In this document: positions 48,611-57,375 of the stretch, in pieces | How positions within the stretch are numbered: position 1 is the stretch's first letter | How the letters are laid out: each line of letters starts with the position of its first letter | NCBI RefSeq assembly: GCF_009789555.1 | Contig: NZ_CP046902.1 | Coordinates: 1,938,001 to 2,002,000 of the forward strand | Direction: 5' to 3' | From: Stutzerimonas stutzeri | Lineage (GTDB): Bacteria > Pseudomonadota > Gammaproteobacteria > Pseudomonadales > Pseudomonadaceae | Length of the DNA: 64,000 nt | Notes under the pieces: generated by a model | Seen by the model: the letters and a program-made list of their open reading frames with translations, nothing else | Told to the model about the DNA's origin: nothing | Databases searched by the model: none | Position numbers and translations under genes: made by a program

Positions 48611-49516
48611 ATGTCCCAGCCTATCCTTCTGCGGTGCCGCGATGGTTACTCGCTTGCCGCACACCTCTGGCTCCCGCGTGGCGAAGCGCGCGGCTCGGTG
48701 ATCGTCAATTGCGCGACCGGGGTGCTGGCGCGCTATTACGGCCGCTATGCCGGCTTTCTCCGGGAACACGGCTATGCGGTGCTGACCTATGACTACCGTG
48801 GCATCGGCGGTTCCCGGCCGCCGAGCCTGCGTGGCGTGGCCATCCGCTGGCGCGATTGGGGGGACTACGATTTCGATGCGGCAGTGCGATGGATGCGTGA
48901 GCGCGACGCGAACGGCCCGCTGGTCATCGTCGGGCACAGCATCGGTGGTTTCCTGCCGGGGTTCGCCGCGGCCGCTACCCAGGTCGATCGCATTCTCAGC
49001 GTCGGCGCGCAGTATGCCTATTGGCGCGACTACGCCGCCGCGCGGCGCTGGCAGATGTACGCCAAATGGCATCTGTTCATGCCGGCGCTGACCGCGCTAT
49101 GCGGCTATTTTCCAGGACGGCGGCTGGGCTGGCTGGAGGACCTGCCGGCCGGCGTGGCGCTGGAATGGGCGTTTCGCCGGGCGCGGTTGGAACACAGCTA
49201 CCCTGCGCATGAGCGCGAGCGGACGCTGCAGCGATTCGCCGCCGTGCGCGCGCCGATCCTCGCGGTGAGCGTGAGCGATGACGAGTACGGCACCGTGCCG
49301 GCCATCGAGCGCGGGCTGAGCTATTACCGCAACAGCCGGTGCGATCATGTGCGGTTAAGCCCTGCCGAGTTGGGGCTGACGCGCATCGGGCATTTCGACC
49401 TGTTTCACGAGCGCCACCGGGAAGGATTCTGGCAGGCGACCCTGGCCTGGATAGACGAGGGCCGCAACCCATGGACGCCGCCGGCCGCCGATTCGAACGC
49501 ACGGCAGACCTGCTGA
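48611..49516 (+). CDS. Alpha/beta hydrolase
   Basis: 301 residues, no signal peptide. The fold is supported by SVIVNCATGVLARYYGRYA, YDYRGIGGSR (oxyanion segment), and IVGHSIGGFLPGF, which carries the nucleophile serine; the C-terminal IGHFDLFHERHREGFW holds the histidine. Probable soluble esterase or lipase-like enzyme. The ATG at 48611 is the best in-frame start. Its last 112 bp overlap the 3' end of the convergent hydrolase at 49405-50538. Confidence 0.85.
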   Translation: MSQPILLRCRDGYSLAAHLWLPRGEARGSVIVNCATGVLARYYGRYAGFLREHGYAVLTYDYRGIGGSRPPSLRGVAIRWRDWGDYDFDAAVRWMRERDANGPLVIVGHSIGGFLPGFAAAATQVDRILSVGAQYAYWRDYAAARRWQMYAKWHLFMPALTALCGYFPGRRLGWLEDLPAGVALEWAFRRARLEHSYPAHERERTLQRFAAVRAPILAVSVSDDEYGTVPAIERGLSYYRNSRCDHVRLSPAELGLTRIGHFDLFHERHREGFWQATLAWIDEGRNPWTPPAADSNARQTC

Positions 49517-50538
49517 GCGCGGCCCGTGCAACCCGCCGGAGCGACCCCGCCGACCCTCCGCTGGCATCGCACCGCGTGCTCGATGGTCAGCCCTTTTGCG
49601 CCGCGTGACCGGGCCGCAACCGAACCGCCATCGGCCTGGCGAGCGTGCGTCTGCGACAGTAACTGCTCGATGGCCCTGGAATAAGCCTGACGACCCACGC
49701 GCATGGCATTGTTGTGATTGCCACCTTCGACAAGCAGGAGCTGCTTGGGCTGTCGGGCAGCCGCATACAGCTGTTCGCTGAAGCGCGCGGGCACATACTG
49801 GTCGTTGGTACCGTGGACGAGCAGAACCGGCATGCCCACTTGATCGATCTTGTCGACGGAGTCGAATTTCTGCGACAGCAGCCAGCGAATCGGCCAGGGG
49901 GTGTCGGCGATTTCGGTGGCCACATCCGCGAGGGTGGTGAAGGCTGACTCGATGATCAGCGCCCGCGCCTCGGGCGCCTCGCCGCGGCGTTCGGCGTCGC
50001 GGCCAAGCTCGGCAGCCAGGTCCACCGCCACGGCGCCGCCGAGCGAATGACCATAGATCAGTCGCCTGTCGGCATCGGGCTGCAGTGTTTTCAGGTGATC
50101 CCAGGCGATGCGCGCGTCCTCGTAGACGCTCGCTTCGGACGGCAGCTCACCGAGACTCTGGCCGAACCCTCGGTAGTCGATGGCCAGCACCGAAAAACCC
50201 AGGGAACGGATTTGTTCGAGACGCGACTGGTGGCCGGTGAGGTTCCAGCGTGAGCCGTGCAGATACAGCAGGGCCGGAGCGTTCGGCTGCTCGACGGGCC
50301 ACCACCAGGCGTGGATCGTCTGGTTGTCGCCAAAGGCCGGTGCGGTCAGTTCCAGCTCCTGCACGCTGCTCGGCAGGCCGCGGTACCAGCTGGCCGTACC
50401 CGGCTCGATACGGAATACCAGCTCGCGCTCCTTGCGTTCGAGCATCGAGCAGCCGACCGGCAGGCCGGCGACCAGAGCGCCGACGAGCATCAGGCACAGC
50501 AGTCGCGCTCTGGATCTGGAAACAAAGACGTTCGGCAT
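49405..50538 (-). CDS. Alpha/beta hydrolase, membrane-anchored, with extended C-terminus
   Basis: 377 residues. An N-terminal hydrophobic segment (RLLCLMLVGALVAGLPVGC) ends in a possible lipobox cysteine. Fold motifs are LLYLHGSRWNL, DYRGFGQS and YGHSLGGAVAVDL with the nucleophile serine, and LVEGGNHNNA with the histidine. The natural domain ends near SRAIEQLLSQ; the following about 75 residues are an unusual Arg/Gly/Ala-rich tail whose coding sequence runs antisense across the end of the neighbouring hydrolase. A lost stop codon or frameshift would explain it. The ATG at 50538 was chosen for its natural signal start. Confidence 0.82.
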   Translation of the reverse strand: MPNVFVSRSRARLLCLMLVGALVAGLPVGCSMLERKERELVFRIEPGTASWYRGLPSSVQELELTAPAFGDNQTIHAWWWPVEQPNAPALLYLHGSRWNLTGHQSRLEQIRSLGFSVLAIDYRGFGQSLGELPSEASVYEDARIAWDHLKTLQPDADRRLIYGHSLGGAVAVDLAAELGRDAERRGEAPEARALIIESAFTTLADVATEIADTPWPIRWLLSQKFDSVDKIDQVGMPVLLVHGTNDQYVPARFSEQLYAAARQPKQLLLVEGGNHNNAMRVGRQAYSRAIEQLLSQTHARQADGGSVAARSRGAKGLTIEHAVRCQRRVGGVAPAGCTGRAQQVCRAFESAAGGVHGLRPSSIQARVACQNPSRWRS

Positions 50539-50730
50539 GGCGCATATGGTCCGTTCAGCGGGAGCGCTCATTGGGACGGCTGACCGCCCCGTCTGCAAGG
50601 GCTGCCGACGACCGGCTGGTTACCTCATATTGCACGGCGGGCCGTCGGCCCTCGGCAACCTGCCGGGCGACGGCCGCTTCGTGGGCGCGCCTGGCCCGTA
50701 CCTGCTGGCGTGGCGAACGCGGATCGTCGG

Positions 50731-52413
50731 TCAGATACGGAACTGTTTGACCAGCGCGCCGAGGCGTTGGCCCAGCTGTTCCAGGTTGCGTGCCGTCTGC
50801 GCGCCTTGCTGGGTCTCGTCGGCGACCTGATCGACCGACATGGCGATCTGGTGCACGCTGCGGTTGATTTCTTCGGCGACCGAGGTCTGTTCTTCGGCGG
50901 CGCTGGCGATCTGAGCGTTCATGGCGTTGATGGTGCCGATCAGCTGTGCGATGGCATCCAGCGAAACGCCGGCGCGAGTGGCCTGTTCGCTGCTGCTTTC
51001 ACCTGCTTCGCTGGAGCGTGCCATGGCATCGACGGCGCTCTGCGTGCCGTGTTCCAGCCGGTCGATCATGCCCTGAATTTCCTGGGTGCTCTGTTGAGTC
51101 CGACTGGCCAGCGCGCGAACCTCGTCCGCCACCACCGCGAACCCGCGCCCAGCCTCGCCGGCACGTGCCGCTTCGATGGCCGCGTTGAGGGCGAGCAGGT
51201 TGGTCTGGTCGGCGATCGAACGGATTACGCCCAGCACATTGATGATCGAATCCACGTCCTTGCGCAGGGTGTCGATGGAGGCGCCGCTATCACGGATGTC
51301 TCGCACCAGCGCATGGATGCGCTCGACGCTGCCATCGACGACTCGCTTGGCGTCCTGGCCTTCCTGGTCGGTCTGCTGGGCCGCATTGGCAGCGTTCTGC
51401 GCGCTCTGCGCCACTTCCTGCGCTGCGGCGGACATTTCGTTGATGGCGGTCGCGACCTGATCGGTTTCGTGTCGCTGCTGCTGCATCGCGATTTCGGAGC
51501 GTCGTGCTTGCGCGGCGACCTCGCCAACCAGCTCGGTCAGTTGGCTCGTCACCTCGACCATCTGCGCCACCATGCCGTGGATCTTCTCGACGAAGCGGTT
51601 GAACGAAGACGCCAGTTCGCCGACTTCGTCCCGGCTGGTGATCTGCAACCGGTGGGTCAGGTCGCCATCGCCGGCGGCGATGTCGTCGAGGTTGTCCTTG
51701 ATACGCTGGATCGGACGCACGATCGAATTGCTCAGCGTCAGCCCGACGAGGCCGAGTACGGCCAGCATGATCGCGGCCAGTACCAGCGTGCTGGTCACGA
51801 TGGCTTCGATGCGTTCCTCGATCTGTGCCTGAATCTGTGCCAATTCGGCGTCGATGCTGTCGATGTTGATCGACGTGCCGATGGCCAGGTCCCACTTCGG
51901 CAAGTAGTGGTTGTAAGACAGTTTGGGCAGCAGCACGTGGTCCTTGCCCGGCATCGATGAAAAATACTGCAGGTAATGGCTGCCGTCTTTCGCGGCGCGC
52001 ACCAGTTCGGTATTGATCAGCATGCCTTGCTGATCGCGGCGATCCTTCATGCTGGTACCGACGCCGTCCGGGTTGGTGCCGCGAAACAGCCGAATGATGT
52101 TCGAGTCGTGCCCATAGAAATAGCCGTCGTCACCGAAGGTGATGCGTGACAGGCGCTTGATGGCTTCGGCACGAGCGGCCATGTCCCCGTTGGGGGAATG
52201 CTCGTAGAGGTCCGAAATGGCAGCGAGTGCCACCTCGACGTAACCTTTCAATTCCTTCTGGCTCTGGGCCATCAGCTGTTCACGCCGATTGGCGATCTCG
52301 GTTTCGGCACGGTCGGCGAGGATCTTGGCTGTCCCGCCGCACAACACCAACGCAAGCAGCAATACCGGCAACAAGGCCAGGAGAATCATCTTCTGTTTCA
52401 GGGAGAGGTGCAT
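50731..52413 (-). CDS. Methyl-accepting chemotaxis protein with Cache sensor (second copy)
   Basis: 560 residues, the same architecture as the receptor at 15696-17381: membrane helix (about 8-28), periplasmic Cache domain with DGYFYGHDS (about 95-103), second membrane helix (about 188-213), HAMP, and the signalling hairpin DQTNLLALNAAIEAARAGEAGRGFAVVADEVR. The two differ most in the sensor and linker, agreeing with different ligands. The ATG at 52413 lies a short distance after a sigma-28-like promoter. Confidence 0.92.
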   Translation of the reverse strand: MHLSLKQKMILLALLPVLLLALVLCGGTAKILADRAETEIANRREQLMAQSQKELKGYVEVALAAISDLYEHSPNGDMAARAEAIKRLSRITFGDDGYFYGHDSNIIRLFRGTNPDGVGTSMKDRRDQQGMLINTELVRAAKDGSHYLQYFSSMPGKDHVLLPKLSYNHYLPKWDLAIGTSINIDSIDAELAQIQAQIEERIEAIVTSTLVLAAIMLAVLGLVGLTLSNSIVRPIQRIKDNLDDIAAGDGDLTHRLQITSRDEVGELASSFNRFVEKIHGMVAQMVEVTSQLTELVGEVAAQARRSEIAMQQQRHETDQVATAINEMSAAAQEVAQSAQNAANAAQQTDQEGQDAKRVVDGSVERIHALVRDIRDSGASIDTLRKDVDSIINVLGVIRSIADQTNLLALNAAIEAARAGEAGRGFAVVADEVRALASRTQQSTQEIQGMIDRLEHGTQSAVDAMARSSEAGESSSEQATRAGVSLDAIAQLIGTINAMNAQIASAAEEQTSVAEEINRSVHQIAMSVDQVADETQQGAQTARNLEQLGQRLGALVKQFRI

Positions 52414-52446
52414 CGGTAACGGCCAATTTGGAAATCAAGATTCTAT

Positions 52447-52473
52447 AAAGCGGCCGTTGACGAGAATAATTTA
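52447..52473 (-). promoter_or_regulatory. Sigma-28 (FliA)-like promoter of the second chemoreceptor
   Basis: On the minus strand TAAATTAT, 11 bp, GCCGCTTT compares with TAAAGTTT-N11-GCCGATAA at 6/8 and 5/8 positions with exact spacing. It ends 33 bp upstream of the start codon, giving a short leader. Confidence 0.5.
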
Positions 52474-52540
52474 GCGCAGTGATGGAGATATTTCGCATGG
52501 CCGGACAGCCGGGCCGCAGCGCGGCCCCATCGCGTTCGGC

Positions 52541-53764
52541 TCAATCGCAGGCGGGCGCCGGGGTTCGGGCGTTCGCTGAGTCGTCCTGAGTGGTCCAGGC
52601 CCACCAGAACACCAGCAGGCCGACCGCACCGGTTGCGGCGCCGATGTATCCGGTGGAGGTCCAGCCCAGGCCGGCGCTGATGGCCAGTCCGCCAAGCCAT
52701 GGGCCGAGCGCATTAGCGACGTTGAACGCCGAATGGTTGGACGCCGCGGCCAGCGTCTGCGCATCGGCAGCGACATCCATCAGGTGCGTCTGCAGTGCCG
52801 GCGACAGCGAGACCATGGTACCCACGGCGAACGCCGCCGGCAGAATAGACCACAGCGAGTGGGCGGCGAACGGGAAAAGCAACAGGACCGCGATGCTCCA
52901 CAGCAACAGCCAGGCGATCGCCTTGAAGCCCAGCCGATCGAACAGCCAGCCCCCGAACAGGTTGCCAATGATTCCACCCAGGCCGAAGGCGGCCAGCGCA
53001 ACGGGAATCCAATGTTCGCCAACGCCTGTGACTTGCAGCAGCGTAGGTGCCAGATAACTGAACACGCAGAACATGCCGGCGAAACCGACCGAGCTGATGG
53101 CCAGTGCCAGCCACACCGGCTTGCGGTTGAAGTCGCGCAACTCGCGCATCGGATCGTTGCGCGGCTCGTTACGATCGAGCGGCAGGAAAAAGGCCACCAG
53201 TACGACGGTCAACAAGGCGATCAACCCCACCAGCCCGAACGCCCAGCGCCAACTCAGCCATTGCCCGAGCCAGGTGGCGGTGGGGTTGCCGATCAGCATG
53301 GCGATGGTCAGCCCAGCCAGTACGCGGCTGACGGCCTTGGCGCGTTGATCCGGTGGCACCATCGAGGCGGCGACCAGCATCGCCACGCCGAAGTAGGCGC
53401 CGTGGGGCAGGCCCGCGACGAAGCGGAACAGCATCAGCGAGTGGTAGTCCGGGGCGAAAGCGCTGGCGAAGTTGCCCAGGGCGAAGAAGCTCATCAGCAG
53501 CAATAACAGGTGCCGGCGAAACAGCCGTGAGCCGATGATGGCCAGCAACGGCGCGCCGACCACCACACCCAGGGCGTAGGTGCTGATTACGTGGCCGACC
53601 TGAGGTTCGGTGACGCCCAGGCCCTGCGCCACATTGGGCATCAAGCCCATGATGGCGAATTCGCCGGTGCCGATGGCGAAACCGCCCATGGCCAACGCCA
53701 GTTCTATCAACAGGATGGCGCGCGGCGAAAAGCGCTGCGTCGGCGGAGAGGGGTGCGCCGTCAT
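52541..53764 (-). CDS. MFS exporter (drug:H+ / sugar efflux type)
   Basis: 407 residues with twelve predicted membrane helices. The first half shows the GxLaDrxGRrxxl-like loop as GSRLFRRHLLLLLMSFFALGN and a motif C-like LIGNPTATWLGQWLSWRWAFGLVGLI segment, typical of drug:H+ antiporter MFS proteins of the AraJ/YdhP type. The N-terminal IGTGEFAIMGLMPNVAQGLGV belongs to the same group. Substrate unknown. The ATG at 53764 was chosen over an upstream extension with no signal of coding. It precedes the chemoreceptor on the same strand. Confidence 0.88.
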   Translation of the reverse strand: MTAHPSPPTQRFSPRAILLIELALAMGGFAIGTGEFAIMGLMPNVAQGLGVTEPQVGHVISTYALGVVVGAPLLAIIGSRLFRRHLLLLLMSFFALGNFASAFAPDYHSLMLFRFVAGLPHGAYFGVAMLVAASMVPPDQRAKAVSRVLAGLTIAMLIGNPTATWLGQWLSWRWAFGLVGLIALLTVVLVAFFLPLDRNEPRNDPMRELRDFNRKPVWLALAISSVGFAGMFCVFSYLAPTLLQVTGVGEHWIPVALAAFGLGGIIGNLFGGWLFDRLGFKAIAWLLLWSIAVLLLFPFAAHSLWSILPAAFAVGTMVSLSPALQTHLMDVAADAQTLAAASNHSAFNVANALGPWLGGLAISAGLGWTSTGYIGAATGAVGLLVFWWAWTTQDDSANARTPAPACD

Positions 53765-53932
53765 GGTCTGCCTCGGAGCGTGGGGAAAAAAGCGCGGGAT
53801 TATCCACGCAGATGGCCTCGAGGGAAAGGGTGTCCGCTTTCGGCCCAAGCTCACAGATCGGTCGATGACCTGATGGTTCAACCAGCCAGAACGGTGCGCT
53901 CGCAGCGCGCGGCGAACAGCGCTCCGCGGCTG

Positions 53933-54457
53933 TCAGTCCCCGAGTCTGCTCAGCAGCGCATGCGTGTCAGTGGCGCCCATCAACGCCGCGGCGGCGAGTG
54001 GGGTGGCGCCGTTGCTATCGGCGGCGTGCGGGTTGGCGCCATGGGCAATCAGGTATTCGACGATCGCGGTGCGGTTGAACATCGCGGCCATCATCAACGC
54101 GGTTTTGCCATCCGGCGACGCGCCTTCCACGTCTGCGCCCTGTTCGATCAACAGCTCGATCATGGCCAGGTCCCCTTTGAACGCAGCGCCTGCCAGCGGA
54201 GTCTGGCCCTTGTTGTTGCGCAGCTCGGGATCGGCGCCGTTGTCCAGCAGGACGCGAGACGCGTCCAGATGGCCGTGATAGGCCGCGAGCATCAACAGGC
54301 TGTCGCCATTGTGGTTACGGATGTTGGCCGGCAAACCGCGACCGAGCAGATCGGCCAGGCGCGCCGCATCGCCGTTGCGAGCACAGTCGAATACCTGCTC
54401 GGCGAAGGCCAGGGCGGCATCGTCCAGTTCGGGTTTGGGTTGCGAAGGCTGTGTCAT
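53933..54457 (-). CDS. Ankyrin repeat protein (AnkB-like)
   Basis: 174 residues made mostly of four or five ankyrin repeats (for example GDSLLMLAAYHGHLDASRVLLDNGADPELRNNKGQTPLAGAAFKGDLAMIELLIEQGADVEGASPDGKTALMMAAMFNRT). No signal peptide is visible, so cytosolic. The ATG at 54457 has AAGGAG upstream. It follows the di-heme cytochrome gene (137 bp) on the same strand. In P. aeruginosa an ankyrin gene is paired with catalase KatB; here the partner is a cytochrome, suggesting an analogous protective role against peroxide, by inference. Confidence 0.85.
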   Translation of the reverse strand: MTQPSQPKPELDDAALAFAEQVFDCARNGDAARLADLLGRGLPANIRNHNGDSLLMLAAYHGHLDASRVLLDNGADPELRNNKGQTPLAGAAFKGDLAMIELLIEQGADVEGASPDGKTALMMAAMFNRTAIVEYLIAHGANPHAADSNGATPLAAAALMGATDTHALLSRLGD

Positions 54458-54593
54458 CGAGAAGCTCCTTGATCGTGGCGGGCATCGGCAGTCGTTTGCC
54501 AGCGTATGCCCCATTGTGACAAGCAATGGGGCAAAAGGCGCCATGACAACACCTATGCGTCGTATAGCCGGTCTTTATCGGCACTTCGACCGG

Positions 54594-55988
54594 TCAGAGC
54601 GTACGCAGGAACGCCACCAGATCGGTCTTTTCTTCCTGGGTGAGGCCACGCTGCAGGACCAGATTGAAGAACTCGACGGTGTCTTCAAGCGTCAGCAGGC
54701 GTCCATCGTGCAGGTAGGGCGGCGAATCCTTGATACCCCGCAACGGGAAGGTCTTGATCGGCCCGTCGCCCACGGCCATGACGCCGTTGTATTCCTGCGG
54801 TTCGTAAAAACGCTCGGTCTGCAGGTTATGCATCAGGTGGTCGGTGTAATAAGGCGGGACGTGGCAGCCCGCGCAAGCGCCCTTGCCATGGAATATCGCT
54901 TCGCCACGCAACTCCTGCTCGCTGGCGCGCGCGCGGTCGAGCCGGCCTTCGACGTTGAGTTTCGGGGCCGGCGGGAAGTCGAGCAACGCCTGGAACTCGC
55001 CCATGAAGTGCACCTGACTGCCGCGTTCCAGTACGTTCACGCCTTTCTTCGCTGCCATGACGATATCGCCATCGAAGTAGGCCGCGCGTTGCTCGAACTC
55101 GGTGAAATCTTCCACTGTCTTCAGCGCGCGCTGGGAGCCGAAGATCTGCTGCACGTTCACGCCACGCAATGTCGGTGTGTCGATGCGGTGGCGAAACTTC
55201 TGCGGGCGTACGTCGCCTGCCAGATGCGTCGCTGCGTTGGTGTGGCCGTTGGCATGGCAGTCCAGGCAGGCGACACCGGTGTGCGGATGCTCGCTGCGCC
55301 GGTCGTCGGTGGCGTTGAATTGCTGCTGCGGGAAGGTCGTGACGAGCAGACGCAAGCCTTCCAGTTGCTTGGGGTTGAGGATGCCATTGAACAGTTCGAA
55401 ATAGTTGCGGATGTTCACCAGCTTGCCTTGTGAAACGTCGCCCAGGTCAGGCCGGGTGGTGAGATAGATTGGCGCCGGAAATTCCGGGAGGAGATGGTCC
55501 GGCAGATCGAAATCAAGGTCGAAGCGGGTCAGATCGCGGCCTTCGATCCGGTTGACTTCGTCGATGTGGAACTGCGGAAAGACCATTCCGCCTTCCGGAT
55601 GGTTCGGGTGGGGCAGCGGCATGAATCCGGCAGGGAATCGTTTCTGCTGACGGATCTGCTCAGGGCTCAGTTGCGCCAGTTCATCCCAGCTGCCTTCAGC
55701 CAGCTTGACCCGGACGCCGGTTTGTATCGGCTTGCCGCGCGCCATGGTGACGCCTTCGGCCGGCTTGTCACTGAGGTCGTAGCGCTCCCTGAGCAGCGCC
55801 ATGTGTTTTTCGATGATGCCCGGTTTGTCTGCCGACATGCGCTGCATGATCGCGTCGACCGTCTCGGTTATCACCACGGGACTGTAGCTGGTCGGTTTGT
55901 CCGCTTCGGCGGCTTTGAGGCTTGTTGCCAACGTAACGGTGCCGAGCGCGACGGCCAGGCACGAGCGGGTCAGGGCGGCGTTCATCAT
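54594..55988 (-). CDS. Periplasmic di-heme cytochrome, CcP/MauG-like
   Basis: 464 residues with a signal peptide (about 1-27) and two c-type heme sites, CLDCH (241-245) and CAGCH (372-376). The region around them (GEAIFHGKGACAGCHVPPYYTDHLMHNLQTERF and PPYLHDGRLLTLEDTVEFFNL) matches the C-terminal half of bacterial cytochrome c peroxidase/MauG proteins, but the N-terminal half, about 230 residues without heme, is unusual for that family. It may reduce peroxide in the periplasm using electrons from small cytochromes. Tandem ATGs at 55988 and 55985 exist; the first has AGGA 6 nt upstream. Confidence 0.85.
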   Translation of the reverse strand: MMNAALTRSCLAVALGTVTLATSLKAAEADKPTSYSPVVITETVDAIMQRMSADKPGIIEKHMALLRERYDLSDKPAEGVTMARGKPIQTGVRVKLAEGSWDELAQLSPEQIRQQKRFPAGFMPLPHPNHPEGGMVFPQFHIDEVNRIEGRDLTRFDLDFDLPDHLLPEFPAPIYLTTRPDLGDVSQGKLVNIRNYFELFNGILNPKQLEGLRLLVTTFPQQQFNATDDRRSEHPHTGVACLDCHANGHTNAATHLAGDVRPQKFRHRIDTPTLRGVNVQQIFGSQRALKTVEDFTEFEQRAAYFDGDIVMAAKKGVNVLERGSQVHFMGEFQALLDFPPAPKLNVEGRLDRARASEQELRGEAIFHGKGACAGCHVPPYYTDHLMHNLQTERFYEPQEYNGVMAVGDGPIKTFPLRGIKDSPPYLHDGRLLTLEDTVEFFNLVLQRGLTQEEKTDLVAFLRTL

Positions 55989-56258
55989 GGTTATTCCTGA
56001 AGGGCCAACAGGTATACAAAGGCCTAGCCGCAACGGCGCCGTTTGCCTAATAGGTCCAGGCTATGGCGGTGATAGGACGTTTCTAATGGCAGCGCTTGCT
56101 CAGCGATGCCGCGGCCTGCGCGGGCAGGCACAGACCCGCTTATGACGTTTGCGAGCCGAGCAGGTGAGCGTTTTATGCCGAATCGATCCGGCGGACACGG
56201 GCTGTCGCAGCCCGCGGCCTATGGCAGTATGGGTTGTCCTTTCGCTAAAAAAGCACCC

Positions 56259-56471
56259 ATGAAGCCCGAAGACCTCGACCGCCTGGTGACCCAGACGATG
56301 CCCTATGGCAAATACAAGGGCCGTCTGATCGCGGACTTGCCTGGCAACTACCTGAACTGGTTTGCACGGGTCGGTTTTCCGCCCGGCGAGATCGGGCAGT
56401 TGCTTGCGCTGATGCAGGAAATCGACCACAACGGATTGTCGCCTTTGCTCGATCCGCTGCGTCGGCGTTAG
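56259..56471 (+). CDS. DUF3820 family small protein
   Basis: 70 residues, MKPEDLDRLVTQTMPYGKYKGRLIADLPGNYLNWFAR..., matching DUF3820, a short domain with the sequence M.FGKYKG..I.DLP..YL.W....G. The domain is of unknown function but resembles exonuclease-associated modules. I chose the ATG at 56259, which begins the domain; an ORF extension upstream to 56106 is not needed. Its stop overlaps the stop of the convergent gene by 4 bp. Confidence 0.83.
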   Translation: MKPEDLDRLVTQTMPYGKYKGRLIADLPGNYLNWFARVGFPPGEIGQLLALMQEIDHNGLSPLLDPLRRR

Positions 56472-57001
56472 CCCTCGCCCTGAGCGGCCTGCATCGTACG
56501 TAGCGCGGGCGCTGCGTAGATGCCGATCTCGACCGCCAGTGCCAGCACGCGGTCAAGATCGCTGGCATAGACGAGTACCGCTTGCAACTCGTCGTCCAAC
56601 GGCTCGCTGAAGTCCACCAGCACATAACCGCCTTTCTCCGGATAGAGGCTGCCAAGTTGCGTCTGGATACGGTTGAGCGCCTTGAGCGGTTCGGTTTTTG
56701 CCAGTTGCTTGGGTTTGAGTACGAACTGCACCGACGGACCGAAAGAGGCGACGATCTGGTCGAACAGCGCCTGGTAGTCGTCCGCCTGGAACAGCACGGT
56801 ATCCGGCAGGCTGCCGACGACCACCCATTCGCCCAGCGGAATGGGGAAATCCTCGTCGTAATTGATGTCCGGGTTGGCCTGCAGAAACCCCTCGGGATCG
56901 GCGTAGGCCTGCGCCGCTTCGTGGGCGATCCGGATGATGTCCTGCTCAGACATGCAGCCTGAGCTGACCCGCGTGAGCAGTTCGATGAGTGAGTCGTTCA
57001 T
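56468..57001 (-). CDS. Conserved protein of unknown function
   Basis: 177 residues, MNDSLIELLTRVSSGCMSEQDIIRIAHEAAQAYADPEGFLQANPDINYDEDFPIPLGEWVVVGSLPDTVLFQADDYQALFDQIVASF..., with acidic, helical composition and no signal or membrane segment. The C-terminal part includes a hydrophobic patch (VLALAVEIGIYAAPALRTM). I do not recognise a family. The ATG at 57001 is the natural start; an upstream M at 57037 is in a non-coding-like stretch. It overlaps the convergent DUF3820 gene by 4 bp. Confidence 0.7.
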   Translation of the reverse strand: MNDSLIELLTRVSSGCMSEQDIIRIAHEAAQAYADPEGFLQANPDINYDEDFPIPLGEWVVVGSLPDTVLFQADDYQALFDQIVASFGPSVQFVLKPKQLAKTEPLKALNRIQTQLGSLYPEKGGYVLVDFSEPLDDELQAVLVYASDLDRVLALAVEIGIYAAPALRTMQAAQGEG

Positions 57002-57375
57002 GGCCAATCCTGCAATGTAATGCGCAAGCATAACCAACGAGCGCTGCGGTGCGCACCCGCGCGGGTTTCACCTTCCGCCTGATGGGCAGGCGCGCGCCTG
57101 AATAACGGTCGCCGTTCATCGGCACCAGGGCTGTGGGGCCGTGACGGGCCGTCGAGCGATCCCTTCTTCATGTTCCGACCGGGCGGTCACCGGTCATCGC
57201 GTCGTGCGGATTGATTTCCGATCTTCTAATCTGCGCAATGTTACGGATTCTTTCAGCTTTTCATGCACAATAGCGTCATAAACAGAGACGGCATGAACGA
57301 TGGCGAAACGGCGCAGCCGGCCTCGCTCCGTTCCAGCGCCCGACAACGATCAGCCAATATTCAAGAGGAACGACT
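57002..57375. other. 374-bp intergenic region before the ketoacyl synthase gene
   Basis: Divergent promoter region. It contains a GACCG / CGGTC interrupted dyad at about 57177-57200 and AT-rich sequence from about 57205 to 57275 where a promoter for the ketoacyl synthase gene is expected, but no clear -35/-10 pair was identified. An open frame from 57263 runs into that gene in another frame and is not supported. Confidence 0.4.
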
